Of a DNA stretch of 64,000 bases, positions 1 through 12,600 are shown piece after piece. This DNA comes from Kappaphycus alvarezii. Lineage: Eukaryota > Rhodophyta > Florideophyceae > Gigartinales > Solieriaceae. Position numbers and translations under genes: made by a program. Where the stretch lies: positions 62,001-126,000 of the forward strand of contig NADL03000666.1 of the NCBI GenBank assembly GCA_002205965.3. The letters are read 5' to 3'. Each line of letters starts with the position of its first letter. Within the stretch, counting starts at the first letter, position 1. Under the pieces are notes generated by a model, which was not told the origin of the DNA, did no database searches, and saw nothing but the letters and a program-made list of their open reading frames with translations.

Positions 1-2219
1 TACTTGCCCTTCAGTTGTTTCTGTGAGCTATGATTTTTCCCTTTCAAGGCGTCATAAATATTCCATATATTCTAACAGAAATAGAATTCAGAAACTGCGG
101 AAACGTGAATTCCAAGAATGTACAATCGTTATAAATTTTTCGTTTATCTCATTGTCTTTTTTAGTGTATCGAAAAATTACATGGCCTGCAACAGGTTTAA
201 ACGCAAATAAAACACACTTATTTCTGGACCAATATGCAATTTGTACACATTCTCTGACTACAAATATGTCATTTGTTTTTCCATTTAATGAAAAAAGCGG
301 AAACTTCGAAAGAATCTTGTAACAGAAATTGATGAAAAAGTACTATCTTCTAGAAACAATTAAACATGTTCGGCTCTTTCCATTCTAGTCAGAGAAGTGC
401 AGATATTTTCTCCGTAAAAATCAAGTTAAGTTACAAATATTTTAAACATTCTTGAATTAGTAGTAAGTGCTTATGACGCGCTTTAAATCCTCTCATAAAC
501 TAAGCTATGGTTCCAATATGATTTTATATATCAACTAAATCCAAAATGTACCAAGTTTAACTAGAAAATTACTTGTGTCATATTTCTTAATTTATTTTTC
601 GTAGCACAGTTTCGACAAATAATCCATACATCATCTTCAACGACTAATTATATACATGAATAAATGCTAAATGAATACATATCATGCAAGATTGTAGCGG
701 GTCCATAGTTCTGGTGAAATGTATAAAAAAATGTTTTTCTTTACGTAGAGAAGTTTTCTTCTTGGAAGAGGTGATATTAATTCATCAAAATCTTTTTTAT
801 TTCCTGTTTTTGAGAATCGACTAAAAATAGATGAACCAATCATTTCGGATTCAAATGTGGATTTAATTTTTGTTTATATCGTTTGCACCGGAAATCAAAC
901 CAAATTATACGTAAAATTATTATCAATAACCCAGATTGACAAATATTTTTGTCAATCAATAACCCGTAATTTTTCTTGTGAAGAAAAAACAAAGATGAGT
1001 CTCGAAAATATTTTCTGTTTATAAACAAAAGTTATCTCTTCCAGTTAACTTTTCGCGATTCCATTTTTTCCAAAAATTATTTATCTTTGAATCTAAATAG
1101 TGAAGCAATCTTGAGATATCATACTAACTGAAATTAGTCTCCATAAATTCATTTCATCAAAGGGATATTTTGAAACAATCATTTCAATAAATAGTCCCCT
1201 TACATGAAAAGAATTCAATACCTGTCCTCTCATAGATATAAATCTAGTTTGTAAGAATGAGTTCAAACTGGTTTTTAGATATCTAAGCTGGAAGATTTTA
1301 TAGTCAAGAAGGTTTCAGTAGCAAAATGTCAAGTTTTTGAGTATCTTTTGCAGTTAGTAACTATATATTTATCCGAATTTAAGGAATATACAAAATTATT
1401 GAATTAATCAGAGGTATAGGAAATTAAAAATTGAACAAATTAATTATTCATTAAAATATCGGAACAAAAGCTACTGTACTATAGAACTGTCAGACTTTTC
1501 CGGTGTTAATTATTTCTCATGTAGTTCTTTTCCTGTCATTTTAATAAGAAAGTAACATTTTTTAATAAATACATAAATGATGCTAAAGAAAAATTTCAGA
1601 AAACATTAAAAATTATATCTTTCTGTCGTATATTCAATTTTAACTCTGTAAATCAGGCTTATAAGATAGAAAATATGGGAAATATTTGATTGAAAAAATT
1701 GTTGCATCGAAATCAACTGGATTTACTTATTTTTGCGATGAGGTCAAAGCAATTCAGTACTTTCTTAAAGACAAAAAACAAGTTTTATCAAGGTGAAATT
1801 TTCACAATAAAAATTTCAGATGAAGTGTATATGTCTAAATTTCTCTGTCTTGCTTTTCATATTTTAAGTTTCACTTTTGTTGTTCGTTAAAACACCCTAA
1901 TTTTTCCCCTTTCCTTGTTTTGCGTTGGGTAGTTAAAAAGAAACACTACTATATTGAAGACTTGACTTCAGGATTTATTTTGCGTAAGAAACATTTGGAA
2001 AAAATACCATTTCATTCGTTTTAGCTTCTTCCAAACCAATTGTATATCCTGGTGATAATATTTCGTATTACAGCTACGTTTGTTACCACTCAACCTCAAA
2101 TTCAGGAAAACACTTTTCTAACTTCAATGTTTACAAAAAATTCCTGCAAAGGAAAATTTACATTTTCAGCACTATTGAAATCTGTTTATAAACTGATTAG
2201 GTTGTCGTTTTAAGTGGAT
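1..2219. other. AT-rich intergenic DNA, nothing recognised
   Basis: Strongly AT-rich sequence on both strands. Reading frames here are short, usually begin at non-ATG codons and show no family motif. I see no RNA gene, no clear repeat and no element end. Confidence 0.6.
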
Positions 2220-2480
2220 TTTAAAGACACCGAAGTACCAATACATAGGAAAGAAAGTCCGATGGAATCCAATTATAAATAGGATATTTCAGAGCTTCAA
2301 TCGAAAGGAATAGTGATAAGTTCTAAAATGTTGAACAATAATATATTCATCCGAAAAAAAGGATTTTTTTCTCATTTCATACCTAAGAATAGCTTATAAA
2401 AAGTATCTAGATACCATTATTAACCAGAGAGACCAATAATTTCAACTTTAGTTTCTTGGAAACGTTTGAAATGACCATGG
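2220..2480 (+). mobile_element. Possible Ty3/gypsy reverse-transcriptase fossil fragment
   Basis: A short plus-strand stretch carries residues reminiscent of the start of a gypsy RT domain (a PIHRKESPM block, then ELQSKGIVISS, then an FIRKKG block), which is the order seen in that family. It is very decayed and AT-rich. No LTRs were found around it. It could belong to the same kind of old element seen at 55.5-62 kb. Low confidence, since the match is short. Confidence 0.3.
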
Positions 2481-3833
2481 TGTGTAACAGAAGTCCATGT
2501 ATTTACAAGAATCAATAGCATTTCAGAAGTTAGCGTAAAAAGAAACTTTATGGTGACTGAATTTTATATTAGTTTACTAGATTGAAATAAATTTATGAAG
2601 TATTTTGTAGATTGAAATACATACATTTACAAAAGAGAGATTAAAATGGTTTGGAAATACCAGAAACGTATATAATTACAAGAAAAATAAATTACTGATA
2701 ACCCAAAAATAGTAATCCGATTCGTAGTTTATTTCAAGGAATTCCATTTATAGTAATTTTGTAGACGTCGGAAACTTAATATTTTTTATTTTTTCCCAAA
2801 AAGTCGAAACTTGGCAGCTTATATTGCAATTTTTTAAGTTAAGTTAATTCTATTAAAAGTTTTGATTTATTACCCTAACAATCACTTTACCCCTTCTTTT
2901 AGAAAGATTTATCCTACAAAAGTTTACCAACAAGTTTAACTTTCATTACTCGTACAGTAATTCTGGGCTGGGTATTTTTGAAACATATCTTTTTATCCAA
3001 TTTTTCCCAGCACTTATGTAATTTGATAGAAACAAATCATTGCTCTAAACTTTTTCCCATAAAATCCCAGACAAGTGAAGATTACAATTTATTGTTTTTG
3101 CCCGGAAAATCTTGAATTCAAAAAGTTTCAAACCAATTTTCCGTTATCTGTTTACAAGAAACCATGGTAAAAAAACTCTTTATCAAAAAAAATTTTGAAG
3201 ATTAAATACAGTATTACGAAAGGATATTGCAACAATTTGCATGTGTAAGTACCAAATGATGCTATCATTTATAGTCAGATATTTCCATCTTTCAATTTTC
3301 CGAATTTATGTCACGAATGATACATATTAATATCATGTAACGTCGCATGTATTTAATGTCTTTAAAATTTCTATAAAAGTTGGAAACAAGATCTTGCTAT
3401 AGGGATTAAAAATTTTAATTTGAAGTACATCACTGTATTATTTTCTTCTTTTTATATTATCTTGAGGACCGTACGGGTTTTCATTCAGTTCTCGGACGCA
3501 ATCAAAAAATGCATCGGAAACAAAATACACGCCATTTTCAGTGGTAACATTGTTCTTTGCGGTACTCTGCAGAAATGTCTATACGTTTTACTACTGATCC
3601 TTGCAATCGGAATTGTTTCGAACAAATACAGCTGATAATACATTTCTGATAGCTTCTTTATCATGTGATAAAGCAATCTGAATAGATGTTTGTTCTATCC
3701 AAAGCTTATTCTCATAATTTACATGAAGCATTATAGTTTTACAGATGTTCCAAAATTTAAATAACCAAGGGAAGTCTTAACTTTTTCATTTTCAAACTCT
3801 GAGATGATTGAAACTACTGCTTTCTCCCTCCTT
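2481..3833. other. AT-rich intergenic DNA, nothing recognised
   Basis: No credible gene, RNA or repeat seen. This stretch lies downstream of the minus-strand carboxypeptidase gene and should include its 3' untranslated region; I did not find a clear AATAAA on the minus strand close to the stop. Confidence 0.5.
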
Positions 3834-4973
3834 TTAGGGAAACACTAGTCCTAATTCATCATCAGAGTAAACAGGAAGTTTTTGTACTGCAGAAGCAGAT
3901 AAAATGCTTACCTTTAATCCTTCATATATTTCAAGCACTGTTTCCAATAAACAATCTTGAGCAGTGGCATAGCCATACAATCGATTTTTCTCTGTCATTC
4001 TTGGTCCAATCTCCAATGATATGCTCGGAATCTGTAAATATAACATGTAGTCCATAAGTGTTCCTCCTTGAGTGCGATTTGTTAGTCTAGCTGTTGCTAG
4101 AAACGCATCTACATCAACCATGTCTGTGCCTTGTACTTTCCTTATAGCCATGCGCACCGATCTTGCGAGATTGTACTGTTTTCGAATAATTTGGGTTGAT
4201 TTTTCAGTTACATTTAGTCTCTTTGATGCACTTCCACGTAGTATTATCTGTCCAAATGAATGTATGTCAATATGTGTCATTATTCCATCGTTTTCTTTTA
4301 TTACTTCTGCTATTGACTTGCTTTCCGGCTCCGACAGAGGAAATGGGCCACTGTACACGTCACTGCAAGGATCGCTACTAGTTCCATTCCCCTCGCCCCA
4401 AAAAGTAGGAAAATTTCTGTTTAGGTCAACGCCGTTATTTTCACATGGATAATCTATTTCTGTTGAAGGTCTTAGATTTTTTCTTTGTGATGGTTTCACT
4501 AATCTAGCTTTTTCTTGCCCATCAGGGTTGACTATAGGGATGACTAGTACTTCAACTTCCCCTAGAGGAGGAATTTCCGATATTCCTGGGTTCTTTCGAC
4601 AAAGAGTCTCAATCAAGAAACAGGCTATAAGAGAAGTAGATCTTTCACGTCCATGCATGCCAGCGGTTATAAGAATCCTTCGAGGATCTTTTGGGAACGT
4701 ATTTCCAACTCGAAACATTTTTACAGGGTATCCATTATAAGTTCTTAAAATTTCTTGAGATGATCCGTGAGGGCATTTAGAACCAATCATATATTGCATC
4801 CGATCCAAAAGCTCTTGGACGGAATGATACTGGGAGTAAAATTTTGAATAATGTTTAAAACTAAATGGTGCGTTTTTAAAATTATATCCTAGTCCAAAAA
4901 AAATAAATAATATGATAAATGAACAAAGTGTATTAAGATAGGATATGCGAGTTATGATATTCTGTAGCGACAT
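3834..4973 (-). CDS. M14 (carboxypeptidase A/B-type) zinc metallocarboxypeptidase, membrane-anchored or secreted
   Basis: Predicted 379-aa protein that should remove single residues from peptide C-termini, using one zinc ion. Zinc ligands are visible as HGRERS (H107, E110) and the H of DIHSFGQ (H238). The substrate-binding Asn-Arg pair sits in VDLNRNFP (N185, R186), a QRKNLRP segment (R164) fits the Arg127 position of carboxypeptidase A, and the general base is the Glu of SLEIGP (E321). A hydrophobic stretch near residues 16-32 suggests a signal peptide or signal anchor, so it probably acts in the secretory route or outside the cell. Start: the ATG at 4973 is the first in-frame Met; the frame is open for about 80 bases further up but without ATG. 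No propeptide of usual length is evident between the hydrophobic segment and the catalytic domain. One oddity: the Tyr248 equivalent is not seen; the NRTQGG segment has Asn or Arg there. The frame is uninterrupted and the family call is secure; the exact subfamily is not. Confidence 0.85.
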   Translation of the reverse strand: MSLQNIITRISYLNTLCSFIILFIFFGLGYNFKNAPFSFKHYSKFYSQYHSVQELLDRMQYMIGSKCPHGSSQEILRTYNGYPVKMFRVGNTFPKDPRRILITAGMHGRERSTSLIACFLIETLCRKNPGISEIPPLGEVEVLVIPIVNPDGQEKARLVKPSQRKNLRPSTEIDYPCENNGVDLNRNFPTFWGEGNGTSSDPCSDVYSGPFPLSEPESKSIAEVIKENDGIMTHIDIHSFGQIILRGSASKRLNVTEKSTQIIRKQYNLARSVRMAIRKVQGTDMVDVDAFLATARLTNRTQGGTLMDYMLYLQIPSISLEIGPRMTEKNRLYGYATAQDCLLETVLEIYEGLKVSILSASAVQKLPVYSDDELGLVFP

Positions 4974-7334
4974 TACGTATACATCCAAGGAAACGGTAGG
5001 CAATGAAAACTTCTTCAGGCCAAAAATAAAAGAAAACTTATCATTCCATAATCAGCTTAGAGATGGAAACAGTTTTCCATTCCATTTTGGACACCCAAGT
5101 CCTACACATTTTCTTCCTGATAACAGCATTTAAACATCTTTCTATCACTACTTAGACCAAAGATTTTTCCAAACGAAGCAATTAAATTTTCTTTCAGATA
5201 CTTATTTGTTCTCGTTTCGATGTATTGTGTGAGAAAGGGGAATATTAAAGTTTAGCTTTATTCATTTTACGCAACATAAATAATATGGCAGAGATCTGAT
5301 AAATTTTCCCATCAGAAGCCATTACAAAAGTGTATTGTCCTCATGTTAAATTCAATTTCAAGTTTCGAACTTCTTTTTGAATAAATCACCTACTAAATCT
5401 CAAAGCCAGTTCCAGGTAAAAAAAACATTTTCAGAAAATCTCATCTTGCAAAACTAAGGTGTACGTCCTACTAGTTCTTCAATTTTTGAGTAATTCAGTC
5501 AATGTGACGTAACTCATTTTGAGAAAATCATCTGTATGACATTTTCGGAAATATTTGCGTGAATTGAAAAATATGAAATTTCTCAAATAATCATATAGTA
5601 TGATTTTCTACTTTTCCTACACTGGAAGTCCTCGAAAAGAAAATTTTCACAGTTCCAGTACCAATCCATATATCTTCCACTGTAAATTAACCCACATTTC
5701 AGTAACTTTAATTTTCAATCCTTACAATAAACATTTTTATTTCAGGGCCTGAGAGAAATTCGAAAAACTTAATTTTCATATTACTAAACTATTTTTTATT
5801 GATTCAATTTCAATGTTAAATTATACGCCAAATTTATCTTTTTTCAAATTTGAAACTAAATATTTTCTAAAAATGACCTGCACGAATATATATTATGTCT
5901 TTTCTTTTCTTTTCCTTATTTCTCCAAAAAGCGATGATTCATGACAATCTTAATTTTACCAAAGGGGTTTTTCGGGTTTATTTCTTTCATGTGAGTATAT
6001 TTATTGTGAGATCTGATTATTTTATGTCATAATTATTAATGAAGATGATATATGATAGTAAAAATAATAATAACCCCTGTCTAATTATAACCGAAAAATC
6101 TCATTGTAAAAATTAAAAAATATCCACTCTAGTACATTTCGCATGAATGCATCTTTTTTTACAGTAAATACTTTTGATAGTGAATCCTTGGAAGATGATT
6201 TGCTAAACCTAAATATCAGCATCATTTGAATCATAATGTTTTCGCACTGAAAAATAAGATATATTCTACTAATTCTGTGTCCATTATTTCTCTAAGCTCG
6301 TTACTGCGGGAAAAACCAGTGCTTTGAGTTGGTTAAACATGGTGTGATGAAACGGCCATTGAGATAGAATTTTTTAAACAAATTAGAATTTTAAAAATAG
6401 CTCTATTTTTGGTTACCATTTCGAGTAAGCGACTAATTTTGATTTTTTGCTTTGAATCAAAGTACTCGGCTACAAAAGGGCGTAATTTGTGAATTTCGTG
6501 AGATGAGCATGGAAATATGAAGAAATATGATACCTAAAGAGAAGTTATTTGAGTTTTTCATGACTAATGTTGTAAGAACATTAATGCAACTATAAAATAT
6601 TGACAATGATGGTTTTGATTTGATAATTTTCTCACTTATTGTAAGAATAAATACTTCTGTATGCATGCAAGCTTTTGTGGCTTTGCATTGGCACAAAAAA
6701 GAGCTATGGTTCCATTTTCTGAATATTAGTGCAAAAAAATCATTACTTCAAAATAAGAAATCAATTATATGCAGGCCCTGTGTCAAAAGTCTTTATCACA
6801 TCTAAACAGTTTTCTTTTCGGAGGAAGGATCTATGTAGATTGAAATAGATTAAAACACCCCCATGCTTCTAAGAATTTAAAAAACATATGTTCAAAAAGT
6901 TTGCTTAAGATTAAACTGAGGAATTGTTTTCACATTCAGAATGGAATAATGTTTTTGGAGATTGATATTAAAACATAAAATGTCACACCTTAATAATTCT
7001 TTTGCTGCAATAAGAAAAATAGGAAATTTTTCTAGCTTAGGAATCATGACAGTTGCAGCTCACAATGACAGGGTTTATCGAACAAAACTGGTAAAATGGG
7101 TATATGACTAATCGCAATAGCGGTTAAGATGAAATCTTTGAGTAAATGAAGAGAACCGCATTGAACGACAATTTCATGAAAAGCCTTGAAATAATTTTTA
7201 GAAAACAACTTTGCTTCCTAGTCCAATAGATGCCTTAGTCACATCTTGAATGTTTCAAAATGCAACTCAGATATTAAATTTCGTCGTATTGAACGTAGAA
7301 AAAGAGAAACTTAGTTTCCAACTACTCTAAACAT
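4974..7334. other. AT-rich intergenic DNA, nothing recognised
   Basis: Contains the presumed promoter side of the carboxypeptidase gene (just above 4974 on the minus strand), but no motif I can defend. Remaining frames are short and unremarkable. Confidence 0.5.
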
Positions 7335-7655
7335 TCCTGCATTCCCACCCTTGGAACCTGGCATCCAGACGCGTACGCGGTGCTAACCTATGTCACGCGG
7401 CACGTGGCCGTTCGAGCGATGGAGATCTATGGGGTGGTTAGAGCTGTGCTTATCCAAAGGCATACTGCTGCGGCCGTCATGTCCAACGCGGCATGCCTGC
7501 TCGCCGGCATTGAGCCAGCCCTGTAAGAAAGGTCATGTACTGTAGTGTTACCCATCAGCGACGAATTATCCCGAATAACGCATTAGCCGCGTGGATATAA
7601 CCGACCACATCTTCCATGCATTAAAATAACCCAAAAATTTTCCCTCATCCCTGCT
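7335..7655 (+). mobile_element. 5'-truncated LINE copy: RT-protein C-terminus plus conserved 3' tail (copy A1)
   Basis: A GC-richer island in AT-rich DNA. It reads in one frame from a GWHPDAY-like block (TWHPDAYAV) through VAVRAMEIYG, an IQRH block and VMSNAACLLAG to a stop at 7524-7526. The same block order recurs at 27.9, 31.1, 48.5, 49.9, 51.8 and 53.9 kb, and continues the R2-type C-terminal domain best seen at 27930-28460. About 70 bases after the stop comes the family 3' tail in weak form: a GGATATAACCGACCACATCTT piece, then AAAATAACCC and TTTTCCC (7596-7650). The copy has lost everything upstream of the last ~65 codons, as expected for 5' truncation during target-primed reverse transcription. 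Confidence 0.65.
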
Positions 7656-8342
7656 GAAGCACATTGCAAAAAAGCTCTATATGCATTAATTGAAACGTAC
7701 GGCTATAAGTGGGCAAAAAGCTAATGAAAATTTTAGCTGTTAAGAATTACATGATGTATTTCTAAACCATAAAAGAAAATATTTGAACTTGAGGGAGAAG
7801 TTAGCAATTCAGGCTTTTTTGTGTCGGAAAACTTTGAGATAGGTTCTAATATAAGATTTTAATAGAAAGAGTGTCTCTAGTCTTCTCTAATAGTATTGAA
7901 AATCTACATGATACAGTAATAGAATAAACAATTTATCGTGAAAATAAGGTTGGAAATAGTAAAAACTCCGCATTCTCTATCAATACTTTTCCTCGAAACT
8001 TTGTACTTGGGACAGATATATTTCATTCCAGAGGTCTTAAATAACCTAAATTAAAACAAAGAGCATAAATTCAACTTGTACACCGCTGAAATACTATATA
8101 CGATTTTATGACATAAAAATATATCAAATATTGTTGTGTGGAAATTAATCAAGTTCTGTATATAAAGAGGACAGAAAGTTAAATGAAAATACAACGAATT
8201 TTCAAAAACATAAATAAAAAAGTTAAAATTGTTTTATGGAATAGATTCACCATCGCTTTTGTTATGGAGAAAGAAGAAAAAGAGACCTTTTTTTCATGGA
8301 TTCTAGTGAGGTATCAGGCAAGAGCCGCCTCTAGATGTTAGA
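7656..8342. other. AT-rich spacer, nothing recognised
   Basis: No gene or repeat seen. Confidence 0.5.
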
Positions 8343-9642
8343 TGATGGGGTTGTTTGCTTTTTTTGGTGCTTTAGCATGACTACGGTGCACTAGAGGACG
8401 AATGCCGAGAAACGTGTCTTAAATTTACGGAATTCAGACAGAGAATGCTTCCCTAGACGGTCGGCTGTGAAGTTACTAACGTCATGAAACGTCTGGAGTC
8501 CAGTTGACCCGATTTGTCCGTAAATATCAATAGCAATAGATAGAAGATTCATACCCTCGGCACGATAATGTAGCGCATAGTATTCCATTTTCCGCTGTTT
8601 GGCTTTTATCAGTGCTGAGAGACCTCCATCGGCCTGGTTGCGATATGGCGCGGAGTAAGGACTGACAATGGTCACCTCGAGACCCTGTATGGTGGGCGCG
8701 AATAGAGACTCGTTGATGACGAGGTCTAATGTCTGTTGCTCGGTTCGGCTCTTGTGGAGGTCGGCGGCAAAGACTCGTTCCCGAATAACGGTGAGGGAAA
8801 TGGCCGGGCTAGTGAGTTCGCGGTTGAGAATATCCCGAAGACGGTTGTGACGGCGCACCACGCCGACTCCCCCTTTTCCGTTTGATGAATGATGGCATGG
8901 TCCATGGTATCCAGGAGCACATGGTACCCGGGGAACAATTTAGTTGCCCTCTATGCATTTGGGACTGCGCTGGACGCAGCACAATGCTGTTTTTTCTAAG
9001 CGTAGGTCGACCATCGTGCGCCATATCTTCCCTGAGGTGTGTAGGTGGGTTGACGGCAGCGGAAGTGTTGAGAAGTTTGTGAAAGCCATCCAGGAGGACG
9101 TCGAGGCCATCCAAGTAAAAAGATGCGGAGAAGAAGCATTCGGGGCCGATGTGTGAAGCAGGGAGAGGCCGGAAAGGTGGAAATAACGAGTGATATCTCC
9201 CTGGAGGGGGCGAGTGGCGTTGTGGTCAATGTGGTTGAGGCATGACAAGATTGCCTCTAGTCGTAGTTCTGCAGAGGGGCCCAGACTCTTGTCCAGAGTT
9301 TCTTAAGATGAGGCCAGAAGCTTGGCGACATGCGCGGAGTTTGTGAGCAGGAATCGCTGAATGAGGGACCTGTTCGTCAGATTTGTGACAATGTACGCGA
9401 TGAACTTGATATTAGCGCATGGGGCGAGCCTAAGGCCACTGTGGCGGAATAAGCAGCTTGGCATGTAGCTACGCGATGTCGGACATCTTCCGGTGAACTT
9501 GCTCGAAAACCCTTCGCAACCCCTTGTGAAAATATTTGGCAAGTGGTAAGGTAACGTGCGGCGGGGCTGAAATACTGAATCTTTTAATCTTCAGCACAGA
9601 ATGAGACGAAAAGTCTCGCCTATACTTGGAACAACCCCATCA
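8343..9642 (-). mobile_element. GC-rich insertion with 13-bp inverted ends, carrying a non-LTR-RT-like C-terminal frame
   Basis: A sharply bounded GC-richer block of 1.3 kb in AT-rich DNA. Its left edge reads TGATGGGGTTGTT and its right edge AACAACCCCATCA, a perfect inverted pair ending TG...CA. The flanking bases are TTAGA on the left and TTAGT on the right, a near-match that may be a worn 5-bp target duplication. Minus-strand frames inside resemble the C-terminal part of a non-LTR RT protein (see 8391-8861). Inverted ends are not expected of a LINE, so the block is either a decayed element of another kind that carries this domain, or a LINE fragment inside a non-autonomous element. Confidence 0.5.
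8391..8861 (-). pseudogene. Fragment resembling the C-terminal nuclease region of a non-LTR RT protein (family B)
   Basis: An open frame of about 156 codons with no real ATG start at its upstream edge; it simply runs in from decayed sequence. It begins RRHNRLRDIL, the RHN block that follows the CCHC knuckle in R2/NeSL-type proteins, then has a LDLV...EVTIVSP segment (acidic pair about a dozen residues apart, as in the restriction-like endonuclease) and a GGLSALIKAKQRKM...AIDIYGQIG segment typical of the same domain. It is clearly distinct from family A at 27.9 kb. Upstream minus-strand sequence up to 9540 is probably the same element but too worn to read. Confidence 0.5.
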
Positions 9643-9647
9643 TTAGT

Positions 9648-12600
9648 AAAAAGTTTACTTGGAAGGCGTACGTACTCTGCAACTGGTTACTTAAGCGGTG
9701 TCTAGCTTTTTATAGAATGATACAACTAATTCCAAAACACTTTGCTTCCACACTGGTAGATTCTATATATATTTTTTGCCATGAAATGTGACAAAATTCT
9801 GCATACCAGAATAAAAATGCATAGCGTTTTGTTAAACATAAAGCCAAAAGAAGAAGGGAAGTCCATATTAGAAGTGAATTACCTCCAAGGTTCTCTACTC
9901 CTCCAACTGCACCTAATACACTTGAATGAATACCTGAAAGATAATTTCCCCTTAAGTTGCAGGAAACCCAAATATACACAAAAAAATATAATTATCGAAG
10001 CTTTAGTATTTCATTATGCTCATTTCAGCTCATTCCATTCTACATAATATAATTAATTTTCTTTTGAAATCTGTGGGGTATATTTTTGCTCAAAAGTAGT
10101 ATCCAAAATATTCTGCAGAAGTTATAGCGCTTTTTACCACTGTTGTAGTTATAATGCTCTAATTTTATCTTGTACCATATCTGTTAGATTGTGCGCATAT
10201 AAAAATTGTTGTAACAAATATTTCTTTTTAGGATAAACTTTAGGGTCAAACTTGGCCTTTTTCCTGATATTCGCTAATAATTGGTTCATTCCAGATGCTT
10301 TTTCGATTTTTTAAAAAAGGGTAGTTCTTCGAAAGTTACACTCATAAAGTAATCTCTCCGTATTTTCCTCTGTATTCTTATTGTTACTAAATTGATCGAA
10401 CAGATTTGGCGAATAAATAAATCTTTGGTTAAAATTGTTCCTCTTATGAAGTTCCTGTAAATAATTAGTTCAGTTCTCGTGTTCCATTGTACGTTGTGAA
10501 TTATTTAATTTCAACATGTTTTACTAATGAATTCTTTATACATGTTCTAGATTTATGCATTGTTTGCAACTGTAGAGGTAGGAATAAGATACATTAGATA
10601 AACCGAGTATGATTTCTTCACTGTATGCTTTATTTTTTTGGCTCGCAATATTTCAAATTAGCGACGTAAATACTACCTAAATATATAGACAGGAAATCAT
10701 TCTTATTTTTTTTATTTTGCAGCTTTATATAATTATTTTTCTAATCTGTCACTGAATATTTGCAAAATTTTATTCGAAACATACTTTTTTTGATCCTCAT
10801 TATCACAAATATGCCTATTGATTCATATTAATTCGAATTCTTCCACTTCAAATATCGTATTCAGGTTTCATACTATTTGTTGACAAAATCAGGTTTCTTT
10901 AAAGGTTTGGATATCTTTGCAGATTTTTACGTATCGCAGATATAACTTCTGCAATCGGTTCTGCTACGCAATAAACTGGAAAATTGTGGCCCCTTGGGCT
11001 GTACTTATCATCAATTTTCCGTTTTTCGTCTGTTCTGCTATATTTCAGAATAAATACATATTTTATCACATTGAAAAGTATAATACTCTTTTTGCGCATT
11101 TTTTTACTTTTGGATATTTCTGATTTTTTTTTTCTTCGTAACAAGAATAGTTGGCTTTTTGGCTTGAACGTTCCTCGAAAATTAGAGGTTAACTGTAGAA
11201 AGACACAAATTTTGAAGCTAGGTGTTAAGTCAAATTCATTGCGCAACTGAGCTGATTTTGAAAGCACGATCTTGGAAGCAATTATATGCAGCTAAGTGTT
11301 TCCATTGAATTACTTCGCTCGAGTACCACATCGTCACATTATTTACCAGAAGTTTCTTGGTACTACTTATTATGGCGCTTTTTGAACTGAACAGAAACTT
11401 TCAATACTAGCTGCCATATTCGGCTCCTCCAGTCCAGTTTTATCCCCCTTTCTTTCTTCCATCTTTTCGATATATCTCTAAACATTTCTACCTAACAATT
11501 ACCAGCACACCAAGACACATTAAATGAGTAGTAATGACTAGAACTGCGATGAAATCCTAAACATCCTGCTCATATCCACATTCCAAGCCCTCCATTTCAT
11601 TCCTTTGATCAATGTCAAACAACTTTTACATTTTTTAACCCATTCAACACTTGAAACGGATGACTGCAAAAGACGACTTACATCAAAACTTCTCAAAATA
11701 AAACTATGACCCCCGCATCCTCCTAATCGATGCAATAAGTTCATTGAATTCTGTCCATTCGTATCTTTATAGACAAATTCCGGACTTACCGCCCTCTCTG
11801 CTGCAATGATACTTTATAACTTTCGAAATCCTTCCGCGCCTCCTTTAACTGCTTTACATCGTCTTCCACCCTTAAAATTTTCTTTTAGTTTCTAAGCTTT
11901 CCTTACAAAAATAAAGTTCCATACGTCTCATCGGTTAATGGTGTCATGCAATGATTGAGACTCGAGTAAAGGACAGATTGATGTTAAATTCCTCAGGAAA
12001 GCGAGAAAACAACAAAATGCTGCACAAAAAGTCCGGGAACTGCTTTCTATTCAAGAAATTCGCATTGCAACTATTCAGTCCGACGTATCCGTTGTTGCAA
12101 TATTCCGTATCTAGATTAAAAGTACTTGACGTATTTTGGTAAAGCGGGGGTGGGAGTCTTTTTGCAGTTGCAAGCCTCCTTCCAGGTTTTAAACCAGGAC
12201 CAGGTAAAACAAAATATGTTTAGTATGACCGTAGAGATCAGAGCGGGTCGGAGAGCCGTAAAAAGCTAAATAAGTCACTTTAATATTAGGCATGGGTCGC
12301 TATTATCCAAATAGAATCGAGATGATGGCTCCATAGACACTCTGAAGTAAACTAAAGAGTCAAAAAAAAGTTGTATAATGGAGGAATAAGATTTATCAAA
12401 GGTGATTTTTCGCTCATATTCTGCTACATTTTATAGTCATACTTGTATTAGACAATGTTGTTAGGTTTAGATGCAATTGCATGAAACATACAGGTTGGTC
12501 ATTTAGACATGGATGCACGTGCAGTTGGTAACAGCGAGGCATTATCAATATCAAATGCATCTTCCTCACAACATTTGTTGTGTGCAGGTGATTACCTCAG

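Noticed and set aside
9840-9975. Leucine-rich-repeat look on the minus strand (GNYLSGIHSSVLGAVGG)
   Set aside because: A single unit only, in AT-rich DNA, with no neighbouring repeats and a competing plus-strand frame of similar length.
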